A stretch of DNA of 64,000 bases from Ferruginibacter lapsinanis. Lineage in GTDB: Bacteria; Bacteroidota; Bacteroidia; Chitinophagales; Chitinophagaceae. The notes below the pieces were generated by a model, which ran no database searches, was not told the origin of the DNA, and worked only from the letters and a program-made list of their open reading frames with translations. Shown one piece after another: positions 19,401 to 31,100 of the stretch; within the stretch, counting starts at the first letter, position 1; each line of letters opens with the position of its first letter. Location of the stretch: positions 2,840,501 through 2,904,500 of the forward strand of contig NZ_CP086063.1 in the NCBI RefSeq assembly GCF_020783315.1, in the 5' to 3' direction. The position numbers and the translations under genes were made by a program.

Positions 19401-22400
19401 CGTTACTTACGGTGGCACTGCTACTGCAACCATAAGTTGTGGAAGTACAGTGAATATCACCAGCAATTTATCTCAACCGATCCCTCCATTGAATTACGGA
19501 AATCTGAATGCCACAGGAGGCAACAGGGTATTACCTACAGGAGGAACAGTAGGCATTTGTAATAGCTTTACCCGTGGTACAGGAACCTACACCATCAGTA
19601 CCAGCACAGTGAATTATATCGGCACAGCTGCTCAATCAATTGCAGACGGTGATTACTATAACCTTACATTGAGTAATAGCAGGTCCGGCGCTGCTATCAC
19701 TTTGCCTGCCGGTACTATCAATGTGTACAATGTATTTGACGTTAGTACTTTAAGCAGTTTTACAGTAACGGTTAGTACCAATATCTTCAATTTTGCCGGC
19801 ACGGGTTCTCAAACCATACCTGGTTTTTACTATTACCAGATAACCAATAGCGGCAACGGAAATCGTATTTTAGGAACCAATGCAGAAATTAATATCAATT
19901 ATACTTTTTCTTTAGGATCAGGAACATATAACCCATCTACCAGTACGGTAAATTATTCATCCAACACAGGTGGATTGAATTCATACAATATGGTTTCGTT
20001 TACCTATTATAATTTAAAATTCAGCGGGGATGATGACTTCGTTTTAGGTACAGGTATTACACTTACTGTAACAAATAACTATACCCAATCTTTAGGTTAT
20101 GTATTTCTAAATAAATCTTCGGGAACTGGAACCCTTACAGTTGGTAATGATGCTACTTTATCCGGAGGTTATTTAAAAATGAGCTATGGTACCAGTGCAG
20201 GCGTTGGAGTTTTCTCTGTAGGAAATGACCTGCTGATATCGGGGGGAACATTAAATATTTTAGAAGGAAGCAGTACAACTCCTAGTACAAGCGTTACCGT
20301 TACCAGGGACCTTACAATTACCAATGCCGGAAAAATAAATATGGAAGTCATTTCAAGTACGGGTGGTGTAGCAACCATTAATGTGGGAAGAGATTTTACA
20401 GCTTCCGGTACATCATTGTTTTCTTCGGGTAGTGCTATGGTTGACTTTGGTACAGGTACAGTTACATCAAATGTGATATACATTGGCAGAAATTTTAAAA
20501 AAGACGGCACAGGTACTTTCGGCACAACTTCTACCTCAGCTGCCAGAGGTTTTGTAATGACCGGTGGTACTACCGGAACACCAGCAACATTTTCTTACAG
20601 TAATACAAACTCCAGCTATGTACAATATGAGATCGCTACCGGCGCAGTTGTAGAAATGCTTACAGACCTTACGTTAAGTTCTTCAAGTGGCCCATCAAGT
20701 ACTTTTAGTGTATATGGTACATTGGATTTTAAAACGAAGAGCATCATAGCAGCAGGAACAACAAATCCGCAATTTATTACAGCCTCCGGAACAAATTTAA
20801 TTACTTCTAATACCAATGGTTTTGGGGGAACAACTGCATCCGGAAGTGTGCAAAGTTTTGGAAGTGTGGGAGCAAGTGCGCTTGCTGGCAGGGCACAATT
20901 TGCGATCGGGGTTAATTATACATTTAATGCTGCTACCACTACACCTTTCTCCGGTACTGTTGTAGGCACTTATGGGGCTCCCGGAGATATCACACTTAAT
21001 GCCAATGTAACGCTCAACAGATCTGCACTGGCCTCCGGTACAGTAGCGTTGGGTGCAAATGAGCTTACTTTGAATGGCAGCGATCTGTCATTCTCTACTA
21101 TGACAGGCAGTGGCTCTGTATTAGGTGATAATGTTGCTTTTATAACTGTAGCAGGATCGGTTGGAGCTACACCGGGAACCTTACGTTTTAAATCGGGCTA
21201 CCAGGTGATTGCCATGCTAACGATGAACAGAACAGGTAAGACACTGACACTTGGCTCTGCACTCACCATCGATGGAGTGAATGATCCGGCAAATGCAGGA
21301 AGACTCGTATTGACAGAAGGTGTGGTAGATGCATCAGGACAAACACTCACATTTATCAATGGTAATTTCCCTTTTGTAAGAACTAACGGAACACTAACTG
21401 TTAGCAATACAAGTAATTTAGTTTTTGGAACCACCGGAAATCTCGGAGGATCTAATGTTATTTTCCCTTCGGGAACATTTACTTCTGGTCCGGTGATTGC
21501 TTCATTAACATTGAACAGAACTAATTCTGTTCAATTGAACACACAGGGAATGGAATTGACCAGCAGCCTGACACTCACTTCCGGTACTTTAAAAATTGGT
21601 AGCAGCTTGTTAAATCTTAACAATGCTACACTATCTGCATCGGGAGGATACCTGGAAGGAAGTTCAACATCTGACTTAACTGTAAAAGGAGCTCATCCAG
21701 ATACAGTAGTTATTCCGCTACCTGCCACCACCAATATATTATTAAGAAACGTTAGTATTGAAGATACCCGTAAAGTGGCAATGGCTACTACTCCTAAAAA
21801 TGATATCAATCTATATGGAGCAATGACCATTGCATCTGGTGCTACCTATAACAACGGTGGAGAAAGTCAGATAACAAATTCAGGAGGCTCTATAACGATC
21901 AATGGTAAGTTCATTACACAAGATGTACAAGGATTTACAGGAACCAATACAGCTATCCCGGGAATTACTCCTACAATAAATACAGGCAGTACCATTGAAT
22001 ATGGATTGTATGGAGACCAGGCTGTTACCACCCGAACTGATTATAGTAATATTACTTTTTCAGGCAGCGGAACAAAATTATTAAGCAGCGGATTCAATCC
22101 TAACGGCAACGCATACATTACCGGATCAGCAATTGTAGATGCAATTAATGTTTCATTTGGAAATTCTACCACTAATCTGATCATGGATGGCGGACGTTTT
22201 AGAATGAGAGGAACCGGTCCTAAGCCTGATATTGATGGAACCTACACGTTAACAGGCGGTGTTATTGAGTTCTATAATACATTGGCAACTAATGAGACCA
22301 TTAAAGCAAAGAATGCAGCTTCGGCAGATATCGTTTACAAAAACATTGAAGTTACCGGCACCAGTGTAGCCAATGGCTCCAACGATATTGTGCTTAACAG

Positions 22401-24930
22401 TACCGCAGGAAACTTCACGTTAAAGACAGGCGGAATTTTTTATATGAATGATCATTCAATAAAAAGTGCAGCAGGTTCTAATTCATCTACGGTAGTTGTA
22501 GAAACCGGTTCAACTTTTAAAACAGGTAATAGTGCCGGATTTGGAGGCACAATTGCTACAGACAATTCTTCTATACATTCAAATATCTCAACAAGTAATA
22601 TAACGCTTGCTTCAGGAAGTACAGTTGATTATTACAGATCTACACTTACTGCAGTAAGTGGTAATCAGCCAATAACCAATACGCTTGCTTATCAAAACCT
22701 GACCCTTAGCGGAGATGGCATAAAAACTGCGCCATCAGGCACATTAACGGTAAAAGGTGACCTGGTTAAATCTGGAACAAGCACATTTGCCCACAATGAT
22801 GGTTTAGTATTACTGAATGGTTCAAATCAAAACTTTGCAGGTTTGCCTTACAACAGTCTGACACTTACCAATACAAGTAGCAGTACAAAAACATTGGTAG
22901 GAGATGCCAGTCTTGTAGACTCATTGACCTTAGGTGGCACAAGCACAACATTGGCTATCGGCAACAATGAATTAACATTAAAATCGAGCAGTACAAAAAC
23001 TGCAAGAGTTGCACAAGTAGCCGCCTCTGCCAATGTTACCTATGGTACTGGTAATTTTAAGATCGAACGTTATTTACCAATGGATATAACCGGAAGTTCT
23101 GTAAGCCGCAGATGGCGCTTAATGGGAGTTCCGATATCAACCACCAGTGCCCCAACCATTCAATCGGCCTGGCAGGAAGGTGGCTTAGCATTATCAGGCA
23201 CAGGCGCCTACACAATAGGTCCTGATGCATACGATCCTAATCCGGGGTATGGCACACGTATCACCAACGGCACAACTGCCGCAAACGGATTTGATGCAGG
23301 TACTACCAATAATCCTTCTATTTATTATTGGGATGGAACCAAATGGACAGTTCCGACAGCTACCACAAACACCATTACTAACGCTAATGCTTATATGCTC
23401 TTTGTAAGAGGAGATAGAAGTGTACCGGTAACCAATCAATACCAAACTACTTCCGGCGGAGCAAATACCCGTATTAAAGGAAGAATAAATATTGGTGCTG
23501 TAAACGTGCCGGTGAGTACAGGAAATAATTTCCTCAGCAACCCTTATCCGTCTGCAATTAATATGGTAAATGTGGGATATGGCAGTGGTGGTGTTGTGAG
23601 TACTCCTATCACTACTTATTATTTATGGGATCCTAAACTATTAGGCAGTAACAACGTAGGAGGTTGGGCCACATTCAACTGGAACAGCGGTACCAACAAA
23701 TTTGATTATGTTCCTTATACCAGTTACCCCTATGGCAGCACCGGAATGAGCAATTTCACTGCAACAACAGGTACGCTCGAATCGGGTATGGCTTTTATGG
23801 TTAATAAATCCGGAGCGATTCCTTCTGCAAACTTTGTATTTAATGAAACAGATAAAATTGCCAGCATTTCAGGTAATACTACCACCGGCATTGCCAGCAG
23901 ACCGGTAGTATCTACTCCAAATGCTGCTTATGCTGCGTTGTATACAAACCTGTTTTATATCAACGGTGCCGGTGATGAAATATTAGCTGATGGTGTGGCA
24001 ACTACTTATTGGGATAATTTTGATAATAAAGTTACTGACGAGGATGCGCCGAAAGTACAAACATTTAGCACTAAAGAAAAGATCGCTTTATTCAGAGATG
24101 ATAGTTTGCTGGCAATTGAAAGAAGGAAAACAATTACGATCAATGACACGATCTATCTGCAAATGATCAAGTTGAACAGTAACTACAAATATCAGTTGCA
24201 ATTTGATGGCAAAAATTTTGCTCCTGATCTGACTGCATTCTTAATTGATAAATATCTGAATAAGTATTATGTTATTCCTACGCAAGGAAATACCAAACAT
24301 AACTTTGAAACCAATTCAAATACTGCCAGTACAGATGTGAATAGATTTAAGGTTGTTTTCAGAGAACCTGAAAGTGGGCCTCTTCCTGTTCCGGTAACAT
24401 TTACATTGATCAATGCCATCAAAAATGCAGATAAGATCATAGTAGATTGGAAAGTAGAAAATGAGATCAATATTGTTAAATATGAAGTAGAGAGATCAGC
24501 AGATGGAATTAATTTCACTACAATGAACACGACCGCTGCTACAGGAAATACAAGCAATAACTATAGCTGGATTGACGCTGATGCAAATCCTGGAGATAAT
24601 TTTTACAGAATAAAAAGTATTGGTAAAGATGGTAGTCTGTTGTACAGCAGGATCGTAAAAATAAATTATGGTGAAGCCGTTGCAAATTTTGCTATCTATC
24701 CAAATCCAACAAAAGATGGCAAAATAGGAGTGAACCTGAATAATGCAGATAAGGGGCAATATGCGATCAGGCTTTATAATAATGCCGGTCAGTTATTGCA
24801 ATCAAAAAATATCGAACATGCCGGAGGAAACAGCTTGATCTCACTTCAACCACTTACGGCAAAAGGTATTTACCATGTTGAAATAACAAGCCCTGATCTT
24901 TCAAAACAAACGATCAAAGTGATTTATTAA
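16456..24930 (+). CDS. giant T9SS-exported adhesin-like protein
   Basis: The 2,824-residue protein starts MRRFYLLLLG with a clear signal peptide ending near AQTT. Residues 25-270 resemble a concanavalin/LamG-like beta sandwich (VFTDDFNRATL). A WNTTDKNWS module lies near 290. An autotransporter-associated beta-strand repeat (NTYSGGTTITSGTLQLG) lies near 415-430, and the SGQLAQI module follows near 515. A repeat of about 115 residues also present in the next gene is near 551-668, a second beta-sandwich region near 675-900, then a long array of strand-turn repeats. The shared RRWRLMGVP module starts near 2200 and the T9SS sorting domain near 2745 (IYPNPTKDG), ending in IKVIY. No enzyme motif was seen; adhesion or matrix formation is likely. 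Confidence 0.87.
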   Translation: MRRFYLLLLGVCFLLSGKIVAQTTVFTDDFNRATLSPGGTPSMTYTSTLASNISATTASSTYLSIGSGATAPTSGISYVTGSNSTFSSPFSTTLSSNTGLVTWTFNFRWNRASSNNPAAPASGAYGTAIVLAGSSATISTAGNGYAIIYGNASTPDPIRLVAYTTGVTGTLTNICTSGASDISATNNYASVRVTYDPSTNNWSLYVRDDGASAWADPSSGVTTQKGSTTANSTYTGSALSTFGFLWSHNTGANLSSDFDNYKVTVATGATSYYWNGANTNSTDIGSFTWNTTDKNWSTPTSAVFASGAGSIWPSASGTYDAYFNNTQAGVKAVTLPAGTLAYAPNSTNIGTSGYSFVTAASAAATLPGPVSLSSNTLTLAAGSGGSVTLSGIVSGSGAINQNGAGTGILSAANTYSGGTTITSGTLQLGAAGVLADAGTINLAGGDLSSGASAGFNETMGVLTLSATSTIHLGTGSHTLTFANSSGASWTGSTTLTIYGWTGTAGASGTAGKIVVGSGGLTSGQLAQITFNGYAGAATIISGEVVPGSTSPTITPSTSTLTGLTYVVGSGPSASSSFTVTATNLTAGGGTITFTGSTNYDVSTTSSTTGFGNTATLTYTGTGSLASNTVWVRLKAGLGVNSYNSELITVAGGGVSSTTIVTVSGSVTPVVTCNTPLLEENFEYGGSTSTDLKSLTSGNWVTNTGTNFNYATTSLTYSGYGSSGVGGSAAFNTSNTEDLYRSFTGTAITSGSVYASFLINLTNGTSTTNDYFASLMASSPSPTYATRIFAQNTSSTTFKLGIGKTGSDNQTADLNFGTTYLVILKYTFVAGGTNDPFSLWVISGSVPATEAAAGSATITANTATTDATDLKYFGLRQGNSPTSRTEGYLDGIRVATSWEDLVCVPSAATDYTWTGSGNNTLWTNTANWSPNTGFPTSSDNVIINTAPTYLLNITDSRTVKNFTLNGTGNFNMASTGTLTITGTVTYGGTATATISCGSTVNITSNLSQPIPPLNYGNLNATGGNRVLPTGGTVGICNSFTRGTGTYTISTSTVNYIGTAAQSIADGDYYNLTLSNSRSGAAITLPAGTINVYNVFDVSTLSSFTVTVSTNIFNFAGTGSQTIPGFYYYQITNSGNGNRILGTNAEININYTFSLGSGTYNPSTSTVNYSSNTGGLNSYNMVSFTYYNLKFSGDDDFVLGTGITLTVTNNYTQSLGYVFLNKSSGTGTLTVGNDATLSGGYLKMSYGTSAGVGVFSVGNDLLISGGTLNILEGSSTTPSTSVTVTRDLTITNAGKINMEVISSTGGVATINVGRDFTASGTSLFSSGSAMVDFGTGTVTSNVIYIGRNFKKDGTGTFGTTSTSAARGFVMTGGTTGTPATFSYSNTNSSYVQYEIATGAVVEMLTDLTLSSSSGPSSTFSVYGTLDFKTKSIIAAGTTNPQFITASGTNLITSNTNGFGGTTASGSVQSFGSVGASALAGRAQFAIGVNYTFNAATTTPFSGTVVGTYGAPGDITLNANVTLNRSALASGTVALGANELTLNGSDLSFSTMTGSGSVLGDNVAFITVAGSVGATPGTLRFKSGYQVIAMLTMNRTGKTLTLGSALTIDGVNDPANAGRLVLTEGVVDASGQTLTFINGNFPFVRTNGTLTVSNTSNLVFGTTGNLGGSNVIFPSGTFTSGPVIASLTLNRTNSVQLNTQGMELTSSLTLTSGTLKIGSSLLNLNNATLSASGGYLEGSSTSDLTVKGAHPDTVVIPLPATTNILLRNVSIEDTRKVAMATTPKNDINLYGAMTIASGATYNNGGESQITNSGGSITINGKFITQDVQGFTGTNTAIPGITPTINTGSTIEYGLYGDQAVTTRTDYSNITFSGSGTKLLSSGFNPNGNAYITGSAIVDAINVSFGNSTTNLIMDGGRFRMRGTGPKPDIDGTYTLTGGVIEFYNTLATNETIKAKNAASADIVYKNIEVTGTSVANGSNDIVLNSTAGNFTLKTGGIFYMNDHSIKSAAGSNSSTVVVETGSTFKTGNSAGFGGTIATDNSSIHSNISTSNITLASGSTVDYYRSTLTAVSGNQPITNTLAYQNLTLSGDGIKTAPSGTLTVKGDLVKSGTSTFAHNDGLVLLNGSNQNFAGLPYNSLTLTNTSSSTKTLVGDASLVDSLTLGGTSTTLAIGNNELTLKSSSTKTARVAQVAASANVTYGTGNFKIERYLPMDITGSSVSRRWRLMGVPISTTSAPTIQSAWQEGGLALSGTGAYTIGPDAYDPNPGYGTRITNGTTAANGFDAGTTNNPSIYYWDGTKWTVPTATTNTITNANAYMLFVRGDRSVPVTNQYQTTSGGANTRIKGRINIGAVNVPVSTGNNFLSNPYPSAINMVNVGYGSGGVVSTPITTYYLWDPKLLGSNNVGGWATFNWNSGTNKFDYVPYTSYPYGSTGMSNFTATTGTLESGMAFMVNKSGAIPSANFVFNETDKIASISGNTTTGIASRPVVSTPNAAYAALYTNLFYINGAGDEILADGVATTYWDNFDNKVTDEDAPKVQTFSTKEKIALFRDDSLLAIERRKTITINDTIYLQMIKLNSNYKYQLQFDGKNFAPDLTAFLIDKYLNKYYVIPTQGNTKHNFETNSNTASTDVNRFKVVFREPESGPLPVPVTFTLINAIKNADKIIVDWKVENEINIVKYEVERSADGINFTTMNTTAATGNTSNNYSWIDADANPGDNFYRIKSIGKDGSLLYSRIVKINYGEAVANFAIYPNPTKDGKIGVNLNNADKGQYAIRLYNNAGQLLQSKNIEHAGGNSLISLQPLTAKGIYHVEITSPDLSKQTIKVIY

Positions 24931-25143
24931 TATATATACGAATAAAAAGTATGGATTAAAGCAGGCAAGCGTCAGTAAAAATACAGATACTCATTCAGCA
25001 TTTATGTGTATATATTTTGACCGCATTGTATTTTTCATATCATATTTCATATTTTTTTTAAATTGACCGAACCTTTTAAGTGTTTTTTTCGTCTGGTTAT
25101 ATAAACCTTGTCTTGTGTAAACTTTACACAGATAAAATATTTT

Positions 25144-28100
25144 ATGAAAAGATTGTACTTTTTGATTTTAACGGGTCTTTTATTATTGGTATCCAGAGGT
25201 AAGGGACAAATTGTGTGGGCAAACACTTCAAATGCGTCAGCGTGGTATACAGCAGCTAACTGGTCTCCAAGTACCGCATCCGGTGCATGGCTAACAAGCA
25301 ATATTGCACAGTTTGCCAATGCAGGTTCGGCAACTACCGCCGGAATAAACATGGGAACTGCTTCACTTTCTATCGGAGGTATTGAGATAACATCTGCCAG
25401 AACAAGAACACTTACGATCGGTAGTTCCAGCGGAACCGGAAGCCTCACCCTGAGCGGCACAACCATAAATAGCGTTTCAAATGTAATCCTCAGAAATAAT
25501 TCCGGTTATCTTTTAACACTCCAAAATAATGAAACAGGTACAGGTAAAACAATGAATATTGTTTTAAACAACTCTACCAATAATATCATAAATATTGATG
25601 GAGCCGGAGGGATCGCTATCAGTTCGGTTATCAGCGGTGCATCAAAGAACCTTACTTTGGGAGGTGCAGGCGCAGGAATATTGACACTTTCCGGTGCAAA
25701 TACTTATACCGGCACTACAACCATCAATTCCAGCAGCAGTACACTTACTTTAGGAGCTGCAGGGGTTATTGCAGATGCTTCTAATATCATATTAAATGGC
25801 GGCACCTTTAATACCGGTGCTTCAACAGGGTATAGTGAAACTGTGGGTACACTGGCTTTAACCAACGATGCTACCATTGCATTAGGAACCGGCAGTCATT
25901 CTTTAACATTTGCCAATAGCAGTGCTGTTAGCTGGACTTCCGGTAAAACTTTAACCATTACCGGATGGACCGGTACTGCAGGGGTATCGGGTACCGCAGG
26001 AAAAATATTTGTTGGTGTAGGTGGCCTTACTTCGGGCCAGCTTGCACAGATCAGTTTCACCGGTTTTCCCGGCACACCAATAATTTTGGCTTCGGGAGAG
26101 GTTGTTCCTCCAGGAGTACCTCCGGCTGTAACAACTGCTACCAGTTCGCCAACCGGAACAGTAGGTACAGCAGTTTCAACCTTTAATTTATCAGGTGTAT
26201 TCAGTGGCGGTCCTACTTCGTATGCGTTAGCAAGTGGCAGTTTACCTCCCGGACTCAGTTTGAATACTTCAACCGGGGCCATCACCGGAACGCCCACTAC
26301 CGCCGGTTCATTTTCCGCAAGTTTCAGTGCATCCAATGCGGCAGGAACAAGTGCATCCAACGCTGCTGTTAATTATACCATAGCAAAAGGCACACAAACA
26401 ATTTCTTTCGGAGCGTTAAGTGCCGCTACTTATGGCACAACTCCCTATACTTTTACCGCAGCAACCAATACATCTTCTTCAGGTAAGACAATCACATATT
26501 CAAGTGCTACCACCTCTATTGCAGATTTCAGCAGTAATACTGTTGCATCGATCACTATATATGCCGTTGGCTCATCTGTAATAACAGCCTCATTAGCAGG
26601 CGATGCTAACTGGAATGCTGCCACTGCTAATCAAACCCTTACAGTAAACAAAAAAGCATTGACCATTACAGGACTGACGGGAGTAAATAAAGTATACGAT
26701 GCTACCACTACAGCCACTACAACGGGTACGCCTACACTAACCGGGATTGTTGGAGCAGATGATGTAACCATCAGCGGATCTTCTCCTTCATACACATTTG
26801 CAAACAAGAATATCGGAACTGCAAAAGCTATTACTGCCACAGGATTTACTTTGAGTGGAACTACGCAGAACAATTATACCATTACACAACCGACAGGATT
26901 AACTGCAAATATTACTGCAGCTACTTTAACAGTTTCGGGGTCAGTAGCTGCCAACAAAGTATATGACGGCACTACTACTGCAACGATCTCAACTCCGGGA
27001 ACATTGTCAGGAATACAGTTGAGTGATGTTGTATCTGTTAGCAGTACAGGAACTTTTGCCAGTGCTACTGTTGCAAACAATATAGCCGTAACACTCATTC
27101 TGTCAGGAACAGATGCCGGTAATTATACGCTGACACAACCGGGCATAACAGCCAATATTACAAAGGCAAGTCAAACGATATCTATAGCTTCAACGGCAAC
27201 AAAAAATGTGGGGGATGCCGATTACAATCCGGCTACAGCATCATCGGGGCTTACCGTAACTTATGTAAGTTCTAATACTTCTGTTGCAACAATTGTTGGA
27301 GGGCAGGTACATATTGTTGGTGCCGGTGTTACAACCATCACCGCATCACAGGCCGGTAATACCAATTATTCTGCCGCAGCAGATGCAACGCAAACATTAA
27401 CGGTGTCTGCAGGTTTGGCTACCTGGACAAATACAACCAGCTTCGTACCGGTTGTAACATCAAATGTTACAGGAGCAAATGCTGCTACAAGCGGATTATC
27501 AAATGTTAATGCTGCAGCAGATGCAACTTATGGTATAAATGGTAACGGCTATTACACCACAACCTCGTTAACAAATTTTGACAGATACTTTGAATTTTCA
27601 TTGACACCTGCGGCATTTTATACAATGACAACAACAAGTGTATCTATCAAAGCAAATGTATCTTCCGGCTCCGATAAGGCTGAAATTTATTATTCAACTG
27701 ATCCCACTTTTGCTACATCAACAAAATTAAACACCAGTACTTTAGCAGTTACAACTACTGCAACGACTACGACTTATACCGCTGCAACTGCAACCTTACC
27801 AGGAGATGTTGCTGATAATACGCTATACTTTAGGGTATACCCATATGATGCAAGTGGCTCTGGTATTTATTTCAGGGTATTAAGTTTTGGTGTGAACGGA
27901 TACCTTACCCCTATAACAGTTCCAACGATTTTAACTTCCCCAAAAACATTAAGTGGATTTACCTATGCCCAGGGATTTGGGCCATCTGTTGCACAATCAT
28001 TTACTATAAGTGCGGCAAATCTTACCGGCGGAGGAGGTGCAATTACCATCAGCGGATCTACTGATTACGATGTATCTACTACAAATGCAACCTCAGGATT

Positions 28101-31100
28101 TGGAGCCTCTGCCTCACTAACGTACACGGGTACCGGAACTATTAGTCCGAATACAGTTTGGGTAAGATTAAAAGCGGGCTTAACAAATGCATCGAGTCCT
28201 TACAATGGTGAAACCGTTACAGTAAGCGGAGGAACAGCTACTAAAACAGTTACAGTCAATGGCTCAGTTACACCGGCTCCGGTACTGACACCTTCTGTAA
28301 GTTCATTAACAGGTTTCAATTATATAGAAGGAGCAGGCCCCTCAACGGCACAATCATTTACATTGAGTGCTACAGACCTTACTGCAGGCGGCGGAACAAT
28401 AACGATCAGCGGATCTGCCAATTACGAAGTATCAACAACAAGTGCTACAACCGGATTTGGAGTATCTGCCACAAGAACGTATACCGGATCAGGAACTATC
28501 AGCCCTAACACAGTTTGGGTAAGATTAAAGACCGGATTAACGAGTGCATCAAGTCCTTATAACGGAGAAACGATTGGTATCTCGGGAGGTAATGCTACAG
28601 CAAGTATCACCGTAAATGGTACGGTTTCTCCCAAACCGGATATAACACTCACTTCACCCAATCCTTCAGTGGCTGCGGCCGGGCTAAGTCAAAATTCAAC
28701 CAACAATCCTGTTTATAGATTTGATCTGTCTGTAGTAACATCAACTGCAACATTGACCGGTGCAACTATTACCACTGCAGGTACGTATGTTGCCAGCAAT
28801 ATTACTAATCTGAAATTGTGGTATTCTGCCGATGCAACCTTTAGCTCAGGCAGTGATGTGTTGTTATCAACTATCGCAAGCCCTACCGGGGCAGGAGCAC
28901 AGGTTTTCCCTGCTTTTTCTCAAGCGGTCAATGCAGGAAACACAGGATATTTTTATGTTACTACTGATCTGCCATGCGGCGCCACCGGCGGCAATACCAT
29001 TTCAGTAAATGCCATTACTACCGCCGATCTTACTTTTACTACCGGAAATAAAACCGGCACAGCCTATGCCGGCGGCACACAAACATTTACTTCAGCAACC
29101 CCAAGTAATGTAACAGGTCAGGCAACATCTAATTGTGTAAATGCAGGTACCACCGTTGGATGGACAAACCCAACAGGATGTTACAATACTATTTTGGTTG
29201 TAGCAAGTTCCGGCAGTTTTTCCGGCACTACACCAACCGGTAATGGCGGCAGTTATACAGCCAATACAGTTTTTGGATCAGGAACAGCTTTTGACGGAGG
29301 CTTTGTGGTATATAAAGGCACAGGCACTTCAGTTGACGTAACCGGACTAACTAACGGTACAAGCTATACGTATAAAATTTTTACAAGAAACGATAATAGC
29401 TGGACAAGTGGCGTTACTACCAATTGCACCCCTGTTATCAGCTATTGTACAGCTTTAGGGCAAACGGCTGACGGTATTGTGAATGTTACATTCAATACCA
29501 TCAACAATACCTCTACACGTACAGCGTATACAGATTATACCAGTACAGTCTCTACCACAGTATTAATAGGATCTTCTTATACATTATCTGCAAAAATCCA
29601 TACAGGAGGGAATTATACCAACTATACAAAAGCCTGGATAGACTGGAACCAGGATGGAACTTTCAGTACCACTACAGAAGAATACGATCTGGGATCAGCA
29701 ACAAATGTTACCAATGGCACATCTGGTATAACACCGTCAATAACAGTTCCTGCAGGAGCAGTGGTAGGTACTACAAGAATGCGGCTGATCTCTAAATATA
29801 GTTCAGCGGCTACTCCGTGCCAGGGTGGAGGCTCAACCTTTGATGGAGAAGTAGAAGATTATGCAATTGTTGTGACCAATTGTTCTGTTCCTACAAAATT
29901 AGTATTCCAGACACAACCCGTAAACACGGCTCAGGATGTGATTGTACCGGTGGTAGTTGCTGCAACATGCAGTGATGGAGTGGTGGCCACCTCTTTGAAT
30001 AGTGGCTCAGTAACTTTATCTGTGGGTACAACAGGATGTGGTGTATCAGGTACCGTTACTGCAAATTTTGTGAATGGATTAGCCACTTTCAGTACAATTA
30101 AATTTACCCGTTCAGTACAAACGGGAGTAGCATTCACCACCACCAATACCGGTACAGGATATACGCTCACAAATGCCACAAGCAATTCTTTTACTATAAC
30201 ATCTCCCGGAGGTACTCCAACTTCTGCCGTTATTGCCAGCGAAGATTTTCAGGCGGCACCAACATTAAGCTGGAATTATACAGTTGGTACACCTACTGTT
30301 GTTGGCGCAGGCGGTTCATCAGGTTCAGATGTAACAACTGTTAAAAATTATTCAGGTAGCAAAACACTCACAAAATCATATTCTGTTAATAATGCATCGG
30401 GAGAGAAGGGCACAAAGAATACTGTTACTTTCGATAATCAAACGATCAATACATCATTGTATGATTATGCAGTATTTAGTTTTCAACTGGCCTCATTAGG
30501 AGGAACAGGCGGCGGCGGTAGCGGAGATGGCGTTGATAATGGAGAAGATATGGTAGTTGAAATAAGTTTGGACAATGGGGCAACATGGAGTACACTGTTA
30601 ACCGAAGTTGGCCATAGCAACAGGTTGATCCCGTTCTCTACATCACCCAATACTGCACTTGCTTATAATGCAAATGCAAGCTATAGTGGTTCAGACACAA
30701 AAAGTAAATTTACAGTTACCTTACCAGCAGGTACTGCACAGTTTAAATTCAGATTCTCTGCTACCAATAACCGTATAGAAGAGAACTGGGCAATAGACAA
30801 TATTTCATTAACAGGGTATAAAATAACAGCCGGCAGTGAAGTACCTCTGCCAACAGCAGTAGGTTCATCCATCAATTCCTGTCCGGGGGCAAGCAATGCA
30901 ATTTCAATAGCTACTACCAATACAATTGGGGCAACTACTTACTCATGGACACCTGCTACAAATATTTCAAACAGTACTGCTGCAAACCCTTCTGTATATC
31001 CCACCACCAGCACCACTTATGTGGGAACGGTAACAGATGCCGATGGCTGTAAAGCTTCAGCTAATGTGGATATCATTGTACCAAGCGGCACCAGCGGCTC